This document shows, piece by piece, positions 28,098 through 36,656 of a stretch of DNA of 37,069 nucleotides (position 1 is its first letter; each line of letters opens with the position of its first letter). Made by a program: the position numbers and the translations under genes. Location: positions 1 to 37,069 of IMG/VR virus record IMGVR_UViG_3300006638_000011; one strand, 5' to 3'. This stretch comes from a virus. A model generated the notes under the pieces. It was given only the letters and a program-made list of their open reading frames with translations. It had not been told where the DNA came from and did not search any database.

Positions 28098-29650
28098 TGG
28101 CTGATTTCGTCGCGCCCTCTCCGTCCTTCGCCCCGCCGCCGGATGTGCTCGGGGCATACATACGCGGCCAGATGGCCCCGATTCAGGTACAGGCCGGCGC
28201 GCAGCAGTTGCAGCAGGCACAGCAGACCCAATCGCAGGAAGCGCAGATGTTCCCCGGGCAATTGCAGGGGCAGGGATTGAATCTGCAGCAGATGCGGCTT
28301 GCCTTGCAGTTCCAGCAGTTCAAGCAGGGAACCATTCAGGATTCAGTGGAGGGCAATCAGGGAGGGGCGCAGAACAATGGCGGCCCGACTGGCGGGATCC
28401 AGAATGGCCCGCAGGGCTCAGTAGCACCCCAAAGTTGGGGGGGCAGCGCACCCAATATAGGTGCGCCCATGTTAGATCCGCGTTCCGCGCAGGCGGTCGG
28501 GATGCTGGCCCCGGATATGCTCAAGGGCCTAACCGAAGGCCGGGACTATGCGCTGAAGTCAGCGCAACTTCAGGCGTCGATGCCGAACAGCCCGCTATCT
28601 GTGATGGAATCCTTTGCGAACAACCCTAACGCGCATGTCGCGCTGATGCAAAACCCGCAGTTATTCGCCCAGTGGCCGCAGCTTGCTGCGAAAGATGGCG
28701 TCGACCCTAGTCAGGTAACGGCCATCAATGTTCGTCGCGTCGCCACCATCGAAGCCAATAAGCAGCGCGCTGCGTTGCAGTTGCCACAGCTTCCGATGCC
28801 CGAGCACTTCAACCAGCAAGGCGTGGGCTACGGCGGCACGCAGAACGTGAATGATATGACTGGGCAGGCCACGAACGCATTGTCACGCGAAGTGCCCAGC
28901 GGAACTACGCAGGTCGTCACGGACCCAGATCTGCAACAGCGCGCGGTGGTCGTGCCAACTGGCGGCATGAATGAGCGCGGCCAGCCTGTTGCGACTGGTG
29001 GCCCAGCATCGGCTACCGGCACTCCAGGCGCAGGCGGTGCAGTAGGCGGCGGTGTTCCGCTCGGCATGAAGCCACCGGATACGGAGAACCTGAAAGCTGC
29101 AGAATTTGCAGGCTACCTTAGGGGGGGTATGAGTGGCGTGAATAAACTTGAAAGCGCTGGTTATATGCCATCTGCTAAAGCCCGCTCTATTATTATTGAT
29201 GCCGCAGTTAATGAAGGCGAAGGGCTTACCCATCAGTATCTGACGCAGATGGCGCTAGGAGCGGGATTATCCCAGCAGGACAAGACATATATGTCCGCAG
29301 TTATGCCGGTTATGCAGGCCGCAGGTCATGCGATGGCTGGTCAAAGGTTACAGGCTGGACAGATACGGTCTAACTTCGAGAGCCTTATCCCGCAGCCAGG
29401 CGCGAGCGCTGATAATATTTCCCAGATCCAACTCAATCGAAAGCAATATTACAGTGGTCTTTTAGCTCAATCTGGTTCTGCGGCGCTATTGCCAGAATAT
29501 CAGAACACGCTGGGCGCCGACAGACAAAGAATGATCTCTGATAATGCGAAGGCAGGAGCCGCACCAGCTTCCGCCTTAGCCTATTTGAAAGCCAATCCAG
29601 GAAAGGCGCAGCAGTTCAAAGCCAAGTATGGGTATCTCCCGGGTGGCTAA
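28097..29650 (+). CDS. Ejection (DNA-transfer) protein 2 (517 aa)
   Basis: The N-terminal 90 residues are Gln-rich and helical (QQLQQAQQTQSQEAQMFPGQ). A Gly/Asn-rich linker follows, then a helical middle with MLKGLTEGRDYALKSAQLQA, and at residues about 300-325 a Gly/Ala-rich hinge. The C-terminal part is helical (GAGLSQQDKTYMSAVMPVMQ). It matches by position and composition the second ejection protein of podoviruses. The start overlaps the preceding stop by one base (TGATG). No lytic transglycosylase motif is visible. Confidence 0.6.
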   Translation: MADFVAPSPSFAPPPDVLGAYIRGQMAPIQVQAGAQQLQQAQQTQSQEAQMFPGQLQGQGLNLQQMRLALQFQQFKQGTIQDSVEGNQGGAQNNGGPTGGIQNGPQGSVAPQSWGGSAPNIGAPMLDPRSAQAVGMLAPDMLKGLTEGRDYALKSAQLQASMPNSPLSVMESFANNPNAHVALMQNPQLFAQWPQLAAKDGVDPSQVTAINVRRVATIEANKQRAALQLPQLPMPEHFNQQGVGYGGTQNVNDMTGQATNALSREVPSGTTQVVTDPDLQQRAVVVPTGGMNERGQPVATGGPASATGTPGAGGAVGGGVPLGMKPPDTENLKAAEFAGYLRGGMSGVNKLESAGYMPSAKARSIIIDAAVNEGEGLTHQYLTQMALGAGLSQQDKTYMSAVMPVMQAAGHAMAGQRLQAGQIRSNFESLIPQPGASADNISQIQLNRKQYYSGLLAQSGSAALLPEYQNTLGADRQRMISDNAKAGAAPASALAYLKANPGKAQQFKAKYGYLPGG

Positions 29651-31649
29651 CGATTTCGATCAGTTCGATGCGCCGCAAGCCGCAGCTAATGACTTCGACC
29701 AATTCGGCACTGCGCAGAACTCTTCGTCATCTGCACCGCTATATACGGATCCCTCACAGCCATTTACCGCTAGTTCGCAAGGCGCTGATACGCCGATCTT
29801 CCAGTATTTGCATAGCACTCTCAGCGGCATGAGTCAGAACATTGGCGCGACTGGGAGCGTGCTCTCCGGCTTGGCACACGGAAATATTCATTCAATATCT
29901 GAGGCAGACACGACAGCGCAGAATTACAAGGCGCAAAACCCAGCTTACCAGCCAGAGACAGCTGCCGGACAGATGATCTCTGGAGTCATGGGCAGCAACT
30001 ACAACCCGCTAAACTGGCCCGGATTAGCGACCCAATATGCCGGCAAAGGCATTACCGCTGGACTTGACGCTGCCGGTGTTCCAAGCCAGTACTCGACTAT
30101 CGCCGGCCCCGCTGTGGAAGCTACGGCCAACGTAGCGATGAGCGCCTATGGATTATCCAAAGCATTAGGCCTGGGTGGTACCCCTGAGTTAGCGGCTGCA
30201 CCAGAAGCGCAGACCGCTACACCAGAGCCTCTGAGCGCTTCATCGGCTCCGAGAGGCGCATATTTCGAGCCGAAGGATATCCCTGGGACTAATCTTACGG
30301 TAGATAACGAGCCGATACAGGGCGGACTACCTCCTGCTGTATCCGCGGAACGCGCCCAAATCCTGCAGCGTGTTGGTTTTGACAATGCGCGCGAAAGTGC
30401 TTTATCTGGCGATGCAGGCGCGGCGGCCACTGACTTTCAGTTGACCAAATTCGACGAGCCGGCCGGACAATCCGCGAAAGCACAATTTGATGCAGAACGC
30501 CAAACCTTGGTAGATCACGCCAAGGGGATCGTGACCGCCACCGGCGGTACTGTGGGAACTGACGAAGATAGCTTGGTTGCTCGCGGCCAGACGATTTCCC
30601 AACCATTCGACGCATTGCGTCAATATTTCGACACGCAGAAACAGGCCGCTTATGACGCTGCCGACGCTAAGGCTGCCGGTAAGCCCATCGGACAGATGCC
30701 TGGTGTCCAGTCCTTGCTCAATGATCCTGACTTCACCGAGACACTGCTCGCCAAAGATCAGGGCGGCTTGCTGGGTTCAATGCAAAGGCAATTCTCTCGT
30801 TTTCAGCAATTGAATCCACAGGGGTGGATGGTTGATACGGCGGAGAATTTCAGGAAATGGCTTAACCAGACATGGACGCCTGAAAACTCATCGACCATTG
30901 GGCAGGTTAAAGGCGCATTGGATGAAGAGGTATTCAAGTCTGCTGGTGAGGACGTTTACGGGCCTGCCCGTCAAGTTGTCATTATGGAAAAGCAGACGCT
31001 GGATAATCCCAACGGCATAGCCAAGCTGATGGATTTCGACCCTAAGAATCCACTTAATCGCACCACCGCTTTCGAGAAAATCCCAGACACCCTGTCACGT
31101 TTGCCGGCCGCTCAGTTCGACAATGTAGTCAACACACTTCAATCAATGCCTGATTCGATTCAGCCTCAAGCCCAAGCGGCGCTGGCGGAAATCAAGGCAC
31201 ATCTAGCGAATAAGGTTCTCGACGCCGGATCTGGCACTCAAGGACAGTGGAATGCGCCTGGGGTATCTAAAGTAATAAAAGCCAATTCCGCTAAGTTCCA
31301 GTCGGCCTTTGCTGATACCCCACAGATACTGGGGCAAATAGAGGATCTAGATTCAGCCGGCAAGATTCTCAAGGTTAATCAGGGATACCCCGGCGCTGCT
31401 GCCCAAGCCTCTAACGCTTTAGAGCGCGGATTGATGTCCAGAAGCTTGCCCAAGTTCGGAGGCGCTGTTGGGGCTGGAGCTGGGTCAATTCTAGGCCCTC
31501 TTGGGGCGATCGGCGGAGCTGCACTAGGCGAAGCGGCTGGTAAGCGCTGGGGCGCTTCGATGGCTGAAAAAGCATCTCTAGGGAACTGGCAGGGGCGTGT
31601 TTTGACGCTTTCCGATTTGCTGCAACAACCTTCCGGGCCAGCCAAATGA
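29628..31649 (+). CDS. Ejection (DNA-transfer) protein 3 (673 aa)
   Basis: This large protein has a twofold N-terminal motif (ANDFDQFDAPQAA, then ANDFDQFGTAQ) of a kind seen at the start of other phage internal proteins, a long mostly helical middle, and a Gly/Ala-rich membrane-active segment near the end (GGAVGAGAGSILGPLGAIGG, residues about 610-635). It probably forms part of the channel across the periplasm or inner membrane during infection. Two starts are possible, ATG at 29628 and GTG at 29643, neither with a strong ribosome site; both overlap the end of the previous gene. Confidence 0.6.
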   Translation: MGISRVANDFDQFDAPQAAANDFDQFGTAQNSSSSAPLYTDPSQPFTASSQGADTPIFQYLHSTLSGMSQNIGATGSVLSGLAHGNIHSISEADTTAQNYKAQNPAYQPETAAGQMISGVMGSNYNPLNWPGLATQYAGKGITAGLDAAGVPSQYSTIAGPAVEATANVAMSAYGLSKALGLGGTPELAAAPEAQTATPEPLSASSAPRGAYFEPKDIPGTNLTVDNEPIQGGLPPAVSAERAQILQRVGFDNARESALSGDAGAAATDFQLTKFDEPAGQSAKAQFDAERQTLVDHAKGIVTATGGTVGTDEDSLVARGQTISQPFDALRQYFDTQKQAAYDAADAKAAGKPIGQMPGVQSLLNDPDFTETLLAKDQGGLLGSMQRQFSRFQQLNPQGWMVDTAENFRKWLNQTWTPENSSTIGQVKGALDEEVFKSAGEDVYGPARQVVIMEKQTLDNPNGIAKLMDFDPKNPLNRTTAFEKIPDTLSRLPAAQFDNVVNTLQSMPDSIQPQAQAALAEIKAHLANKVLDAGSGTQGQWNAPGVSKVIKANSAKFQSAFADTPQILGQIEDLDSAGKILKVNQGYPGAAAQASNALERGLMSRSLPKFGGAVGAGAGSILGPLGAIGGAALGEAAGKRWGASMAEKASLGNWQGRVLTLSDLLQQPSGPAK

Positions 31650-31677
31650 GCAGAGCTATATATAGGACTTCAGCCAT

Positions 31678-33759
31678 ATGACCACACCCTTTCTGCCGTT
31701 TCCGAGCTTCCGGGCCTTAGACTCCGCAGGCGTGCCTCTGGCCGGAGGCAAATTATACACCTACGTGGCCACGACTCAAACCAACAAGGTCACATGGTCA
31801 GATGCCGCTGGCACGGCTGCAAACTCCAATCCGGTCATTCTTGATACCACCGGCTCTGCCACCGTGCGTCTGGATCCCGGCTTCTATGATCTGGTGCTCA
31901 CCGATCAGTTCGGTAATGTGCAGGACACGTGGGAGAGTTACGAGTCTAATTACTTCACCCAGGCCGATATCGGCGCCGCGCTCTACCCGCGTACTGCCGC
32001 TGAAATAACCTCCAGCGTCAGCCCTTCCATGTTCTATCTGGAGGAGAGCGATACCCGGCGTTATGGGGCTCTCGCCAGCGCGGCCAACAATTCCACGGCC
32101 ATCAATGATGCCCTCTCGGTCGCCTCCAATGGCGGGGCTAGCGCTTACAGCTACGCCGGCACCTGGCTCTATACCAGCGCGCTCACCGCTCCCCTGAGTG
32201 CATCCCTTTCCGGTGAGGGCCAGCTCACTGTCCTCGGCCCCAACGGCTGCGACGGCTTGCACTTCGGGATCGAAGGCACCTATGCCGGATCTCGTTTCTT
32301 CCGCGACTTTCAGCTCAATCAGCAAGCCTCAGGATTCGTCAATAACGGTCTGCTAGTCGACTTCACCGCAGCCTCACTCGATAAAGTCACTGGCGATGTT
32401 TTCTCCAATCTCTCGATCAACGGCTTTGCTCAAGCCGTCAGCGTGCGCGGATTGTGGAGCTCGGTTTTCCGTGACTGCTTCCTCTACAACAATTATCAGG
32501 GCTATCTCTTCGACGGCCAGAGCGTTCAGATCCTGATCGAAAGCGGCCTGATCCAAAAGGGCAGCGCCACTGGGTCTGGCACCTCTTATGGCGTACTGGC
32601 GCAAGCCGACTCAGGCGAGCAGGCACAGCAGGTCGTGCTACTGGGCACGAACATCTACAGCTTTGATATCGGTCTTGCCTTCGGTCCGGTGTTCTACGGC
32701 ATCGTTGCCGACAGCAGCATCAACTTCTCCAAGCAGTACGCAATCCAGATCGTTGGGGTCAACGGCGGTACTACGATTGAAAATAACTTCCTTCAGACCG
32801 ACAACGGCAGTTTTGCCACCGCCGCTGTGCTCATGTCAGATCTGGGTTCCACGGTCTGGGACAAGATCAAAATTTCCAACAACGAGTGCGAATGCAATAC
32901 GGCCAATGCCGGCTCGATCGGTTTATATATCGGCACCAACTATTTCGGCGTCACGGCGAGCGATAACACGGTAGGAACGCAGGGGCTTCCTTGGGCCACT
33001 GGGATCAAGACTGGCGTTGCTCACAATGTCCAGATCAAAGGCAATTCGATTGCCGCCACTGTCACGGCGCTTCTACTGCATAGTAGCTCTGCCAATGCCG
33101 TGATAGGTCCGAACACGATCCAGCCCGGCGCCCTGCAAGCCGCGACGATGACCAACTCGTCGGCCAATATCGGCGTGACGGATTCCACCCAATATGCGGT
33201 CGGCTCCTATGTGCAGTTCGATGCCACTGAAAATGGCTTTACGGTAGGCGTTGACTATTGCGTCCTGACCTCTACGGGCAATGTGCTCACGCTCGGCCCG
33301 CTGGGCGGCACGGCGATTGCTGCAACCGGCAGTACCGCGGTCAATGTCTTCGCTCAGCTCGCGCCTTTGCAGTTCACTTCTCTGACGCCGATAGGCTTGA
33401 AGTTCTCAGGCTCAGGCATCTTTGCAGCCCAGCTCTCTGGCCTTACCACTACAGTCAGGGTGCTGGTGAGTTGGCAGGCGGATGGCGGCAACTTCACGCT
33501 GTGGATACCCACGGCGAGCGGAACCTCCAACGCCACCAGCATGACCTTGCTGGGCTTGCCGTCCTATCTGTGGCCGGTCACTAACCAGACGCAGCTTTGC
33601 GTGGTGGAGGACAGCGGCACCGTACAGATGGGACTGGCAACAATTGCCGCGGCAACCGGGCTCATCACCTTTGCAAGCTCGGTGGCAAGCGCTGCCTTTA
33701 CCAACTCGGGCACCAAGGCCATCGCTGGCAATAACAGCATGACCTTCCCGTACGCGTGA
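31678..33759 (+). CDS. Tail spike with head-binding domain and beta-helix (693 aa)
   Basis: Residues 1-95 look like a P22-type spike head-binding domain (FLPFPSFRALDSAGVPLAGG, KLYTY, then ATVRLDPGFYDLVLTDQFGN). From about 120 to 480 there are beta-helix turns (RYGALASAANNSTAINDALS, then rungs with FRDCFLYNNYQG and IENNFLQTDNG). The C-terminal 200 residues are beta-rich and may be the trimer tip. This is the second probable spike in the window; with the one at 12180 and the fiber at 6025 the phage may carry several receptor-binding proteins. No peptidase S74 domain here. Confidence 0.75.
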   Translation: MTTPFLPFPSFRALDSAGVPLAGGKLYTYVATTQTNKVTWSDAAGTAANSNPVILDTTGSATVRLDPGFYDLVLTDQFGNVQDTWESYESNYFTQADIGAALYPRTAAEITSSVSPSMFYLEESDTRRYGALASAANNSTAINDALSVASNGGASAYSYAGTWLYTSALTAPLSASLSGEGQLTVLGPNGCDGLHFGIEGTYAGSRFFRDFQLNQQASGFVNNGLLVDFTAASLDKVTGDVFSNLSINGFAQAVSVRGLWSSVFRDCFLYNNYQGYLFDGQSVQILIESGLIQKGSATGSGTSYGVLAQADSGEQAQQVVLLGTNIYSFDIGLAFGPVFYGIVADSSINFSKQYAIQIVGVNGGTTIENNFLQTDNGSFATAAVLMSDLGSTVWDKIKISNNECECNTANAGSIGLYIGTNYFGVTASDNTVGTQGLPWATGIKTGVAHNVQIKGNSIAATVTALLLHSSSANAVIGPNTIQPGALQAATMTNSSANIGVTDSTQYAVGSYVQFDATENGFTVGVDYCVLTSTGNVLTLGPLGGTAIAATGSTAVNVFAQLAPLQFTSLTPIGLKFSGSGIFAAQLSGLTTTVRVLVSWQADGGNFTLWIPTASGTSNATSMTLLGLPSYLWPVTNQTQLCVVEDSGTVQMGLATIAAATGLITFASSVASAAFTNSGTKAIAGNNSMTFPYA

Positions 33760-34106
33760 TGGACTTAAACCCACAGCCATACGGCAACGGTCCGGTCCAA
33801 TGGGTGCTTGGCGCTCTGGTCGGGCTACTCGGCTATCTCTTCAATATCTACCGCCTCCGAGTCGATCAGCTCGTCGCCTCGCAAGCGGAGTATGTGACAC
33901 GGGATGCCATTGAGGCGTTGTCACAACTGCAAAAGACCGCCGGTAGTTTCGTCACGCGCGAGGAACTGGCGCAGGCCATAGATCGCATACAGACCGAACG
34001 TTGGCGCATGCATGCGGAGAACCAAGAGGGGATGAAAGACGTGCGCGCCCTGGTAGAGCGCGTGCATCAGCGCGTCGATCAGATTTGGGAGCTGAAAAAT
34101 AAGTGA
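33759..34106 (+). CDS. Membrane-anchored coiled-coil protein, possible spanin or holin-type lysis protein (115 aa)
   Basis: After a short polar start there is a hydrophobic segment (VQWVLGALVGLLGYLFNIYR, residues about 13-33) followed by a long coiled coil up to the basic end. This layout is like that of inner-membrane spanins (Rz-type) or of small holin-associated proteins. It lies first in the lysis gene group. The ATG at 33759 overlaps the spike stop by one base; a GTG one codon earlier is also possible. No Rz1-type lipoprotein gene was found inside it. Confidence 0.5.
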   Translation: MDLNPQPYGNGPVQWVLGALVGLLGYLFNIYRLRVDQLVASQAEYVTRDAIEALSQLQKTAGSFVTREELAQAIDRIQTERWRMHAENQEGMKDVRALVERVHQRVDQIWELKNK

Positions 34107-34471
34107 TCATGGATCTTAGGAAGCAGCAGTCCCTTTTCGTCCAATTGACGGCCAAGCTGATCGAATGGACGTACGCCAATGGCTACGAGCTAACTTTTTC
34201 AGAAGCCTATCGCTCGCCCACGGAAGCGCAGATCAACGCCAACACCGGCGCCGGGATCGAGCACTCGCTGCACTGCATGCGCCTGGCTATCGACTTCAAC
34301 CTGTTCAGGGACGGCATGATTCTTTCCGCGCTCGCGGACTATGCGCCGCTAGGCGCGTACTGGAAAAGCCTGCACATGCTCGCCTGCTGGGGCGGAGATT
34401 TCAAGGATAAAACCGGCATGCCTAAACCTGATGCCGACCATTTTTCCCTCGCATGGGGTGGCATCGAATGA
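34103..34471 (+). CDS. Endolysin, M15-type peptidase (122 aa)
   Basis: The sequence has the zinc-peptidase pattern of the VanY/L-alanyl-D-glutamate peptidase (M15) family: FSEAYRSPTEAQINAN near residue 32, SLHCMRLAIDFNLF with the zinc-binding H-x6-D, and near the C-terminus DADHFSLAWGG with the second histidine. Such enzymes cut the peptide stems of cell-wall peptidoglycan. It is small, like the T5 endolysin type. The GTG at 34103 overlaps the preceding stop (GTGA); an ATG two codons later is an alternative. A holin-like gene follows with ATGA overlap. Confidence 0.85.
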   Translation: MIMDLRKQQSLFVQLTAKLIEWTYANGYELTFSEAYRSPTEAQINANTGAGIEHSLHCMRLAIDFNLFRDGMILSALADYAPLGAYWKSLHMLACWGGDFKDKTGMPKPDADHFSLAWGGIE

Positions 34472-34743
34472 ACGACACGGATAACTTACTCTCAAAGGCG
34501 CAAATAAGCCTCTCGCACATCATGGCGCTGGGATTCTTAGGCGTGATCTTTACGCTGATTTTCTTCCACGCATCGCTCGACGAGACATCAAAAACTCTGC
34601 TGACCGGCCTCGCCGGCGTGCTTGGCACAATCGTTACACAGCAAAGCGGCTACTGGTTTCAGCGGCAACGTCCCCACACATTGGAGGACGGCACCGATGA
34701 CAGCGCCCCCCTTTTATCCCCACCACCATCGGAGAAATCATGA
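34468..34743 (+). CDS. Holin-like membrane protein (91 aa)
   Basis: Two hydrophobic helices are visible, about residues 17-35 (IMALGFLGVIFTLIFFHASL) and 43-61 (TLLTGLAGVLGTIVTQ), followed by an aromatic-basic segment and a Pro-rich polar tail. This fits a small two-helix holin that opens the inner membrane for the endolysin. The ATG at 34468 overlaps the endolysin stop (ATGA), which decides it against a longer start five codons upstream. Identity as holin is inferred from topology and position. Confidence 0.6.
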   Translation: MNDTDNLLSKAQISLSHIMALGFLGVIFTLIFFHASLDETSKTLLTGLAGVLGTIVTQQSGYWFQRQRPHTLEDGTDDSAPLLSPPPSEKS

Positions 34744-35012
34744 GCACACCGAACCCGACTGCCTCAGCCCCTAGCGCCGCCTTAGTGGCAGCGTCCCCAT
34801 TCCTAAAGATAGCCCTGACGAATCTCAAGGCCGCAGTCAGCACGACGCTGACCGGCGATCCGATGCAGATTCCTCTACGTGCTGCCCCTGCATTCGCCAT
34901 CTTCATGAACCAACTGGTGCTGCTCGAGCCCTTTCTGGCGAATGCGGAAGTGGGCGTAATCAATACGCAGATCGGCACCGGTATCGACGGACTCATCGCC
35001 AAACTGCCGTGA
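34740..35012 (+). CDS. Small late protein, unknown (90 aa)
   Basis: This Ala/Thr-rich helical protein without charged clusters contains AAPAFAIFMNQLVLLEPFLA, a moderately hydrophobic stretch. It is coupled at both ends (ATGA and GTGA overlaps) between the holin-like and the NlpC/P60-like genes. It might assist lysis or be a virion protein; no family recognised. Confidence 0.5.
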   Translation: MSTPNPTASAPSAALVAASPFLKIALTNLKAAVSTTLTGDPMQIPLRAAPAFAIFMNQLVLLEPFLANAEVGVINTQIGTGIDGLIAKLP

Positions 35013-35494
35013 TCTCACTGACCTGGCGGCTCGTCACGCAGGATGATCTGGCATCGAAGGCGATACAGTACATCTCTGCCGGGCGAGCCTCCCATGTCGG
35101 GTTAATTCTCCCTGGAGGCTTTGAGCTCGGGGCGAGATTCGACAAGGCCGGTGGCAAACCTCCGGGTGTGCAGATCAGGCCAGAGGCCTACGCCAAGTTT
35201 GAGAGCGAGACATACCTCACCCAAGAAGTAACAGAGGAACAGGGCTCGCTGTGCACCTCATTCCTATTCCAACAGCTCGGCAAACCCTACGACTGGCGCG
35301 CTATCGTGGGATTTGCCGTCAATCGCAACTGGCGTGACGATGACTCCTGGATATGCTCGGAGCTGCAAGCCGCGGCGATTGAGCATGCCGGTATCTGCCA
35401 TCCGCTTTACCTCGCCGCTAACAAGATCACCCCCGTAGGGGTGGCACTGATTTTAAGCGCGCTGGGGGCCAACATTACACAGGAGCACCCATGA
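35009..35494 (+). CDS. Permuted NlpC/P60 (YiiX-like) papain-fold protein (161 aa)
   Basis: The order of catalytic motifs is circularly permuted: histidine first in RASHVGLILPGG (near residue 29) and cysteine late in SWICSELQAAAIEH (near residue 117). This matches YiiX/YaeF-type papain-fold enzymes, which act on amide or thioester bonds in cell walls or lipids. GTG start overlapping the preceding stop. It lies in the lysis group, so a second wall-active or lipid-active enzyme is possible, but such proteins are also found as virion parts. Confidence 0.65.
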   Translation: MISLTWRLVTQDDLASKAIQYISAGRASHVGLILPGGFELGARFDKAGGKPPGVQIRPEAYAKFESETYLTQEVTEEQGSLCTSFLFQQLGKPYDWRAIVGFAVNRNWRDDDSWICSELQAAAIEHAGICHPLYLAANKITPVGVALILSALGANITQEHP

Positions 35495-35724
35495 GATATT
35501 ACCTCGCTGGATTGATCGCAGTTCTGATCGTCGGTTCTTGCGCAATCCACGCGGCCGATGCGCAAACGGCATTCGGGACGGCTTCAGCCGGGCCAGCCTT
35601 CAACGGGCATATTTCAGCCCCTAGCACCGCGCCCAACTGGTGCCCGTTCTTCCAAACTACTTGTAACGCAGAGATCACGATGATCGCACGATCACTCAAG
35701 TCTCGCTCGGCGATAAGCGCCTGA
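35491..35724 (+). CDS. Exported small protein, last late gene (77 aa)
   Basis: The N-terminus MRYYLAGLIAVLIVGSCAIH followed by AADAQ is a clear signal peptide with a likely AxA cleavage site near residue 25. The mature part is short, with two Cys residues (NWCPFFQTTCN) and no known domain. AGGAG lies before the ATG, which overlaps the previous stop (ATGA). It overlaps the whole length of a minus-strand frame (35499-35792), so its C-terminal part could be truncated or altered by a rearrangement here. No lipobox is evident. Confidence 0.6.
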   Translation: MRYYLAGLIAVLIVGSCAIHAADAQTAFGTASAGPAFNGHISAPSTAPNWCPFFQTTCNAEITMIARSLKSRSAISA

Positions 35725-35792
35725 AACCGAGTAGATAATACGGCGTTCACGTAATCTTGCTCCGTAGGTGCGGCGAACATATAACCCTGCAT
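35499..35792 (-). CDS. Possible last gene of right-hand minus operon, overlapping a late gene (97 aa)
   Basis: The ATG at 35792 lies one base after the stop of the next minus-strand gene. The first 55 residues (MQGYMFAAPTEQDYVNAVLS, ALIAERDLSDRAIIVISALQ) look like a normal folded protein. The last 40 are antisense to the signal peptide of the plus-strand gene and look less natural. Either the frame once stopped earlier and was joined by a deletion, or only the first half is meaningful. No function known, ribosome site weak. Confidence 0.4.
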   Translation of the reverse strand: MQGYMFAAPTEQDYVNAVLSTRFQALIAERDLSDRAIIVISALQVVWKNGHQLGAVLGAEICPLKAGPAEAVPNAVCASAAWIAQEPTIRTAINPAR

Positions 35793-35793
35793 G

Positions 35794-36204
35794 TTATGGA
35801 CTCGTTTGAACAGAGAAGGTTCGTAGCGCGGCCAAGCGATTGACGATCTCGCCTTGGGCTTCCTCGGCACCGCACTTGTAGGCGTCAGCTAAAGACATGC
35901 CGGCAAAGTCGCACGTTTCCTCGATCGCTTTCTCGCTGCGAAACTTCAGCTTTTTGCTGGCAACCCGCATGGCATCTGATCTGTGAATAGCAATATGAGC
36001 CTCACAGCCTACGTCCCCGCCTCCTAGAGGCTCGTCATCATCTTCTGCTGGCTCATAGTTCTCGTAGCACGACGTGGAACAGAATTCGTCAGGGAGTTGA
36101 GCGCCATTACAGCCACAATCCCTGCCGTTGCAGCACACCCAACGCCGATTCATCATCGGCACCATGAAGTCCTTTCCGCAGGCTACACAGGTGGATTCAA
36201 ACAC
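35794..36204 (-). CDS. Cys-rich zinc-binding-type protein (136 aa)
   Basis: The GTG at 36204 has AGGAG seven bases upstream, which decides the start. The N-terminal 50 residues hold CVAC, WVCCNGRDCGC and FCSTSCY, ten cysteines that could bind two zinc ions. An acidic linker with DDDEPLGGG follows, then a helical part that starts near VGCEAHIAIH. It is a probable early or middle protein that binds nucleic acid or a host protein, but I do not recognise the family. Confidence 0.65.
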   Translation of the reverse strand: MFESTCVACGKDFMVPMMNRRWVCCNGRDCGCNGAQLPDEFCSTSCYENYEPAEDDDEPLGGGDVGCEAHIAIHRSDAMRVASKKLKFRSEKAIEETCDFAGMSLADAYKCGAEEAQGEIVNRLAALRTFSVQTSP

Positions 36205-36214
36205 GACTGTTCTC

Positions 36215-36409
36215 CTACGTGGCACTCGCCTCATCGGCGTCCCAACAACTCATTTCCTCATCGGCGGAATCCTCGGGAAAATCCTCAAATGGGCTTTCCC
36301 GCCATGTCGCCACCTCCACCGCATCAGCTACGGCGTCGGCACCTTCACCCCCACGCTCAATGAAACGTGCCCGCAATCGGCGCATGAATTCTTCGTCAGT
36401 CAGTTCCAT
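36215..36409 (-). CDS. Small acidic protein (64 aa), unknown
   Basis: The ATG at 36409 has GGGAG six bases upstream and overlaps the end of the preceding gene by 14 bases. The product starts MELTDEEFMRRLRARFIERG and ends in a strongly acidic stretch with PFEDFPEDSADEE. It resembles small early phage proteins that bind host enzymes, some of them as DNA mimics, but this is only a composition argument. Confidence 0.55.
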   Translation of the reverse strand: MELTDEEFMRRLRARFIERGGEGADAVADAVEVATWRESPFEDFPEDSADEEMSCWDADEASAT

Positions 36410-36623
36410 GTTGATCTCCCACGGTTGGAGCGCCTCTATTGGCGCGAATCTGGTCACGTCGCTTGCGGCAGTGCTCTAGCCACAGCGGCTTGAGTTCGTC
36501 CCAATATGAGGCAGCGTTCGTTTCTGAAAGGTAGCCGCAGTCCAGCTTGTGATTGTCGTCCCACTCCTTAACCTTCAGGAAGTTCGGGAAGCGAAACGGC
36601 TCTGTGTGAATCTCGACCGGCAT
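36396..36623 (-). CDS. Small protein of right-hand minus operon (75 aa), unknown
   Basis: The ATG at 36623 has GGAGAAG upstream. The protein has a start with FRFPNFLKVKEWDDNHKL and then a Trp-rich helix (SYWDELKPLWLEHCRKRRDQ), followed by a polar tail. It looks soluble and folded. It is transcribed leftward together with its neighbours and has no recognised family. Confidence 0.6.
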   Translation of the reverse strand: MPVEIHTEPFRFPNFLKVKEWDDNHKLDCGYLSETNAASYWDELKPLWLEHCRKRRDQIRANRGAPTVGDQHGTD

Positions 36624-36656
36624 TACGGCTTCTCCGTCTTGGCTTACTTAATTACT

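Noticed and set aside
31646-31681. Tiny coupled ORF (11 codons) between ejection protein 3 and the second spike
   Set aside because: It has an ATGA overlap but is too short and has no feature beyond that; more likely the leader of the spike gene.
31798-32325. 175-codon minus-strand open frame inside the second spike
   Set aside because: Same reason: antisense to a confident gene with a known head-binding domain.
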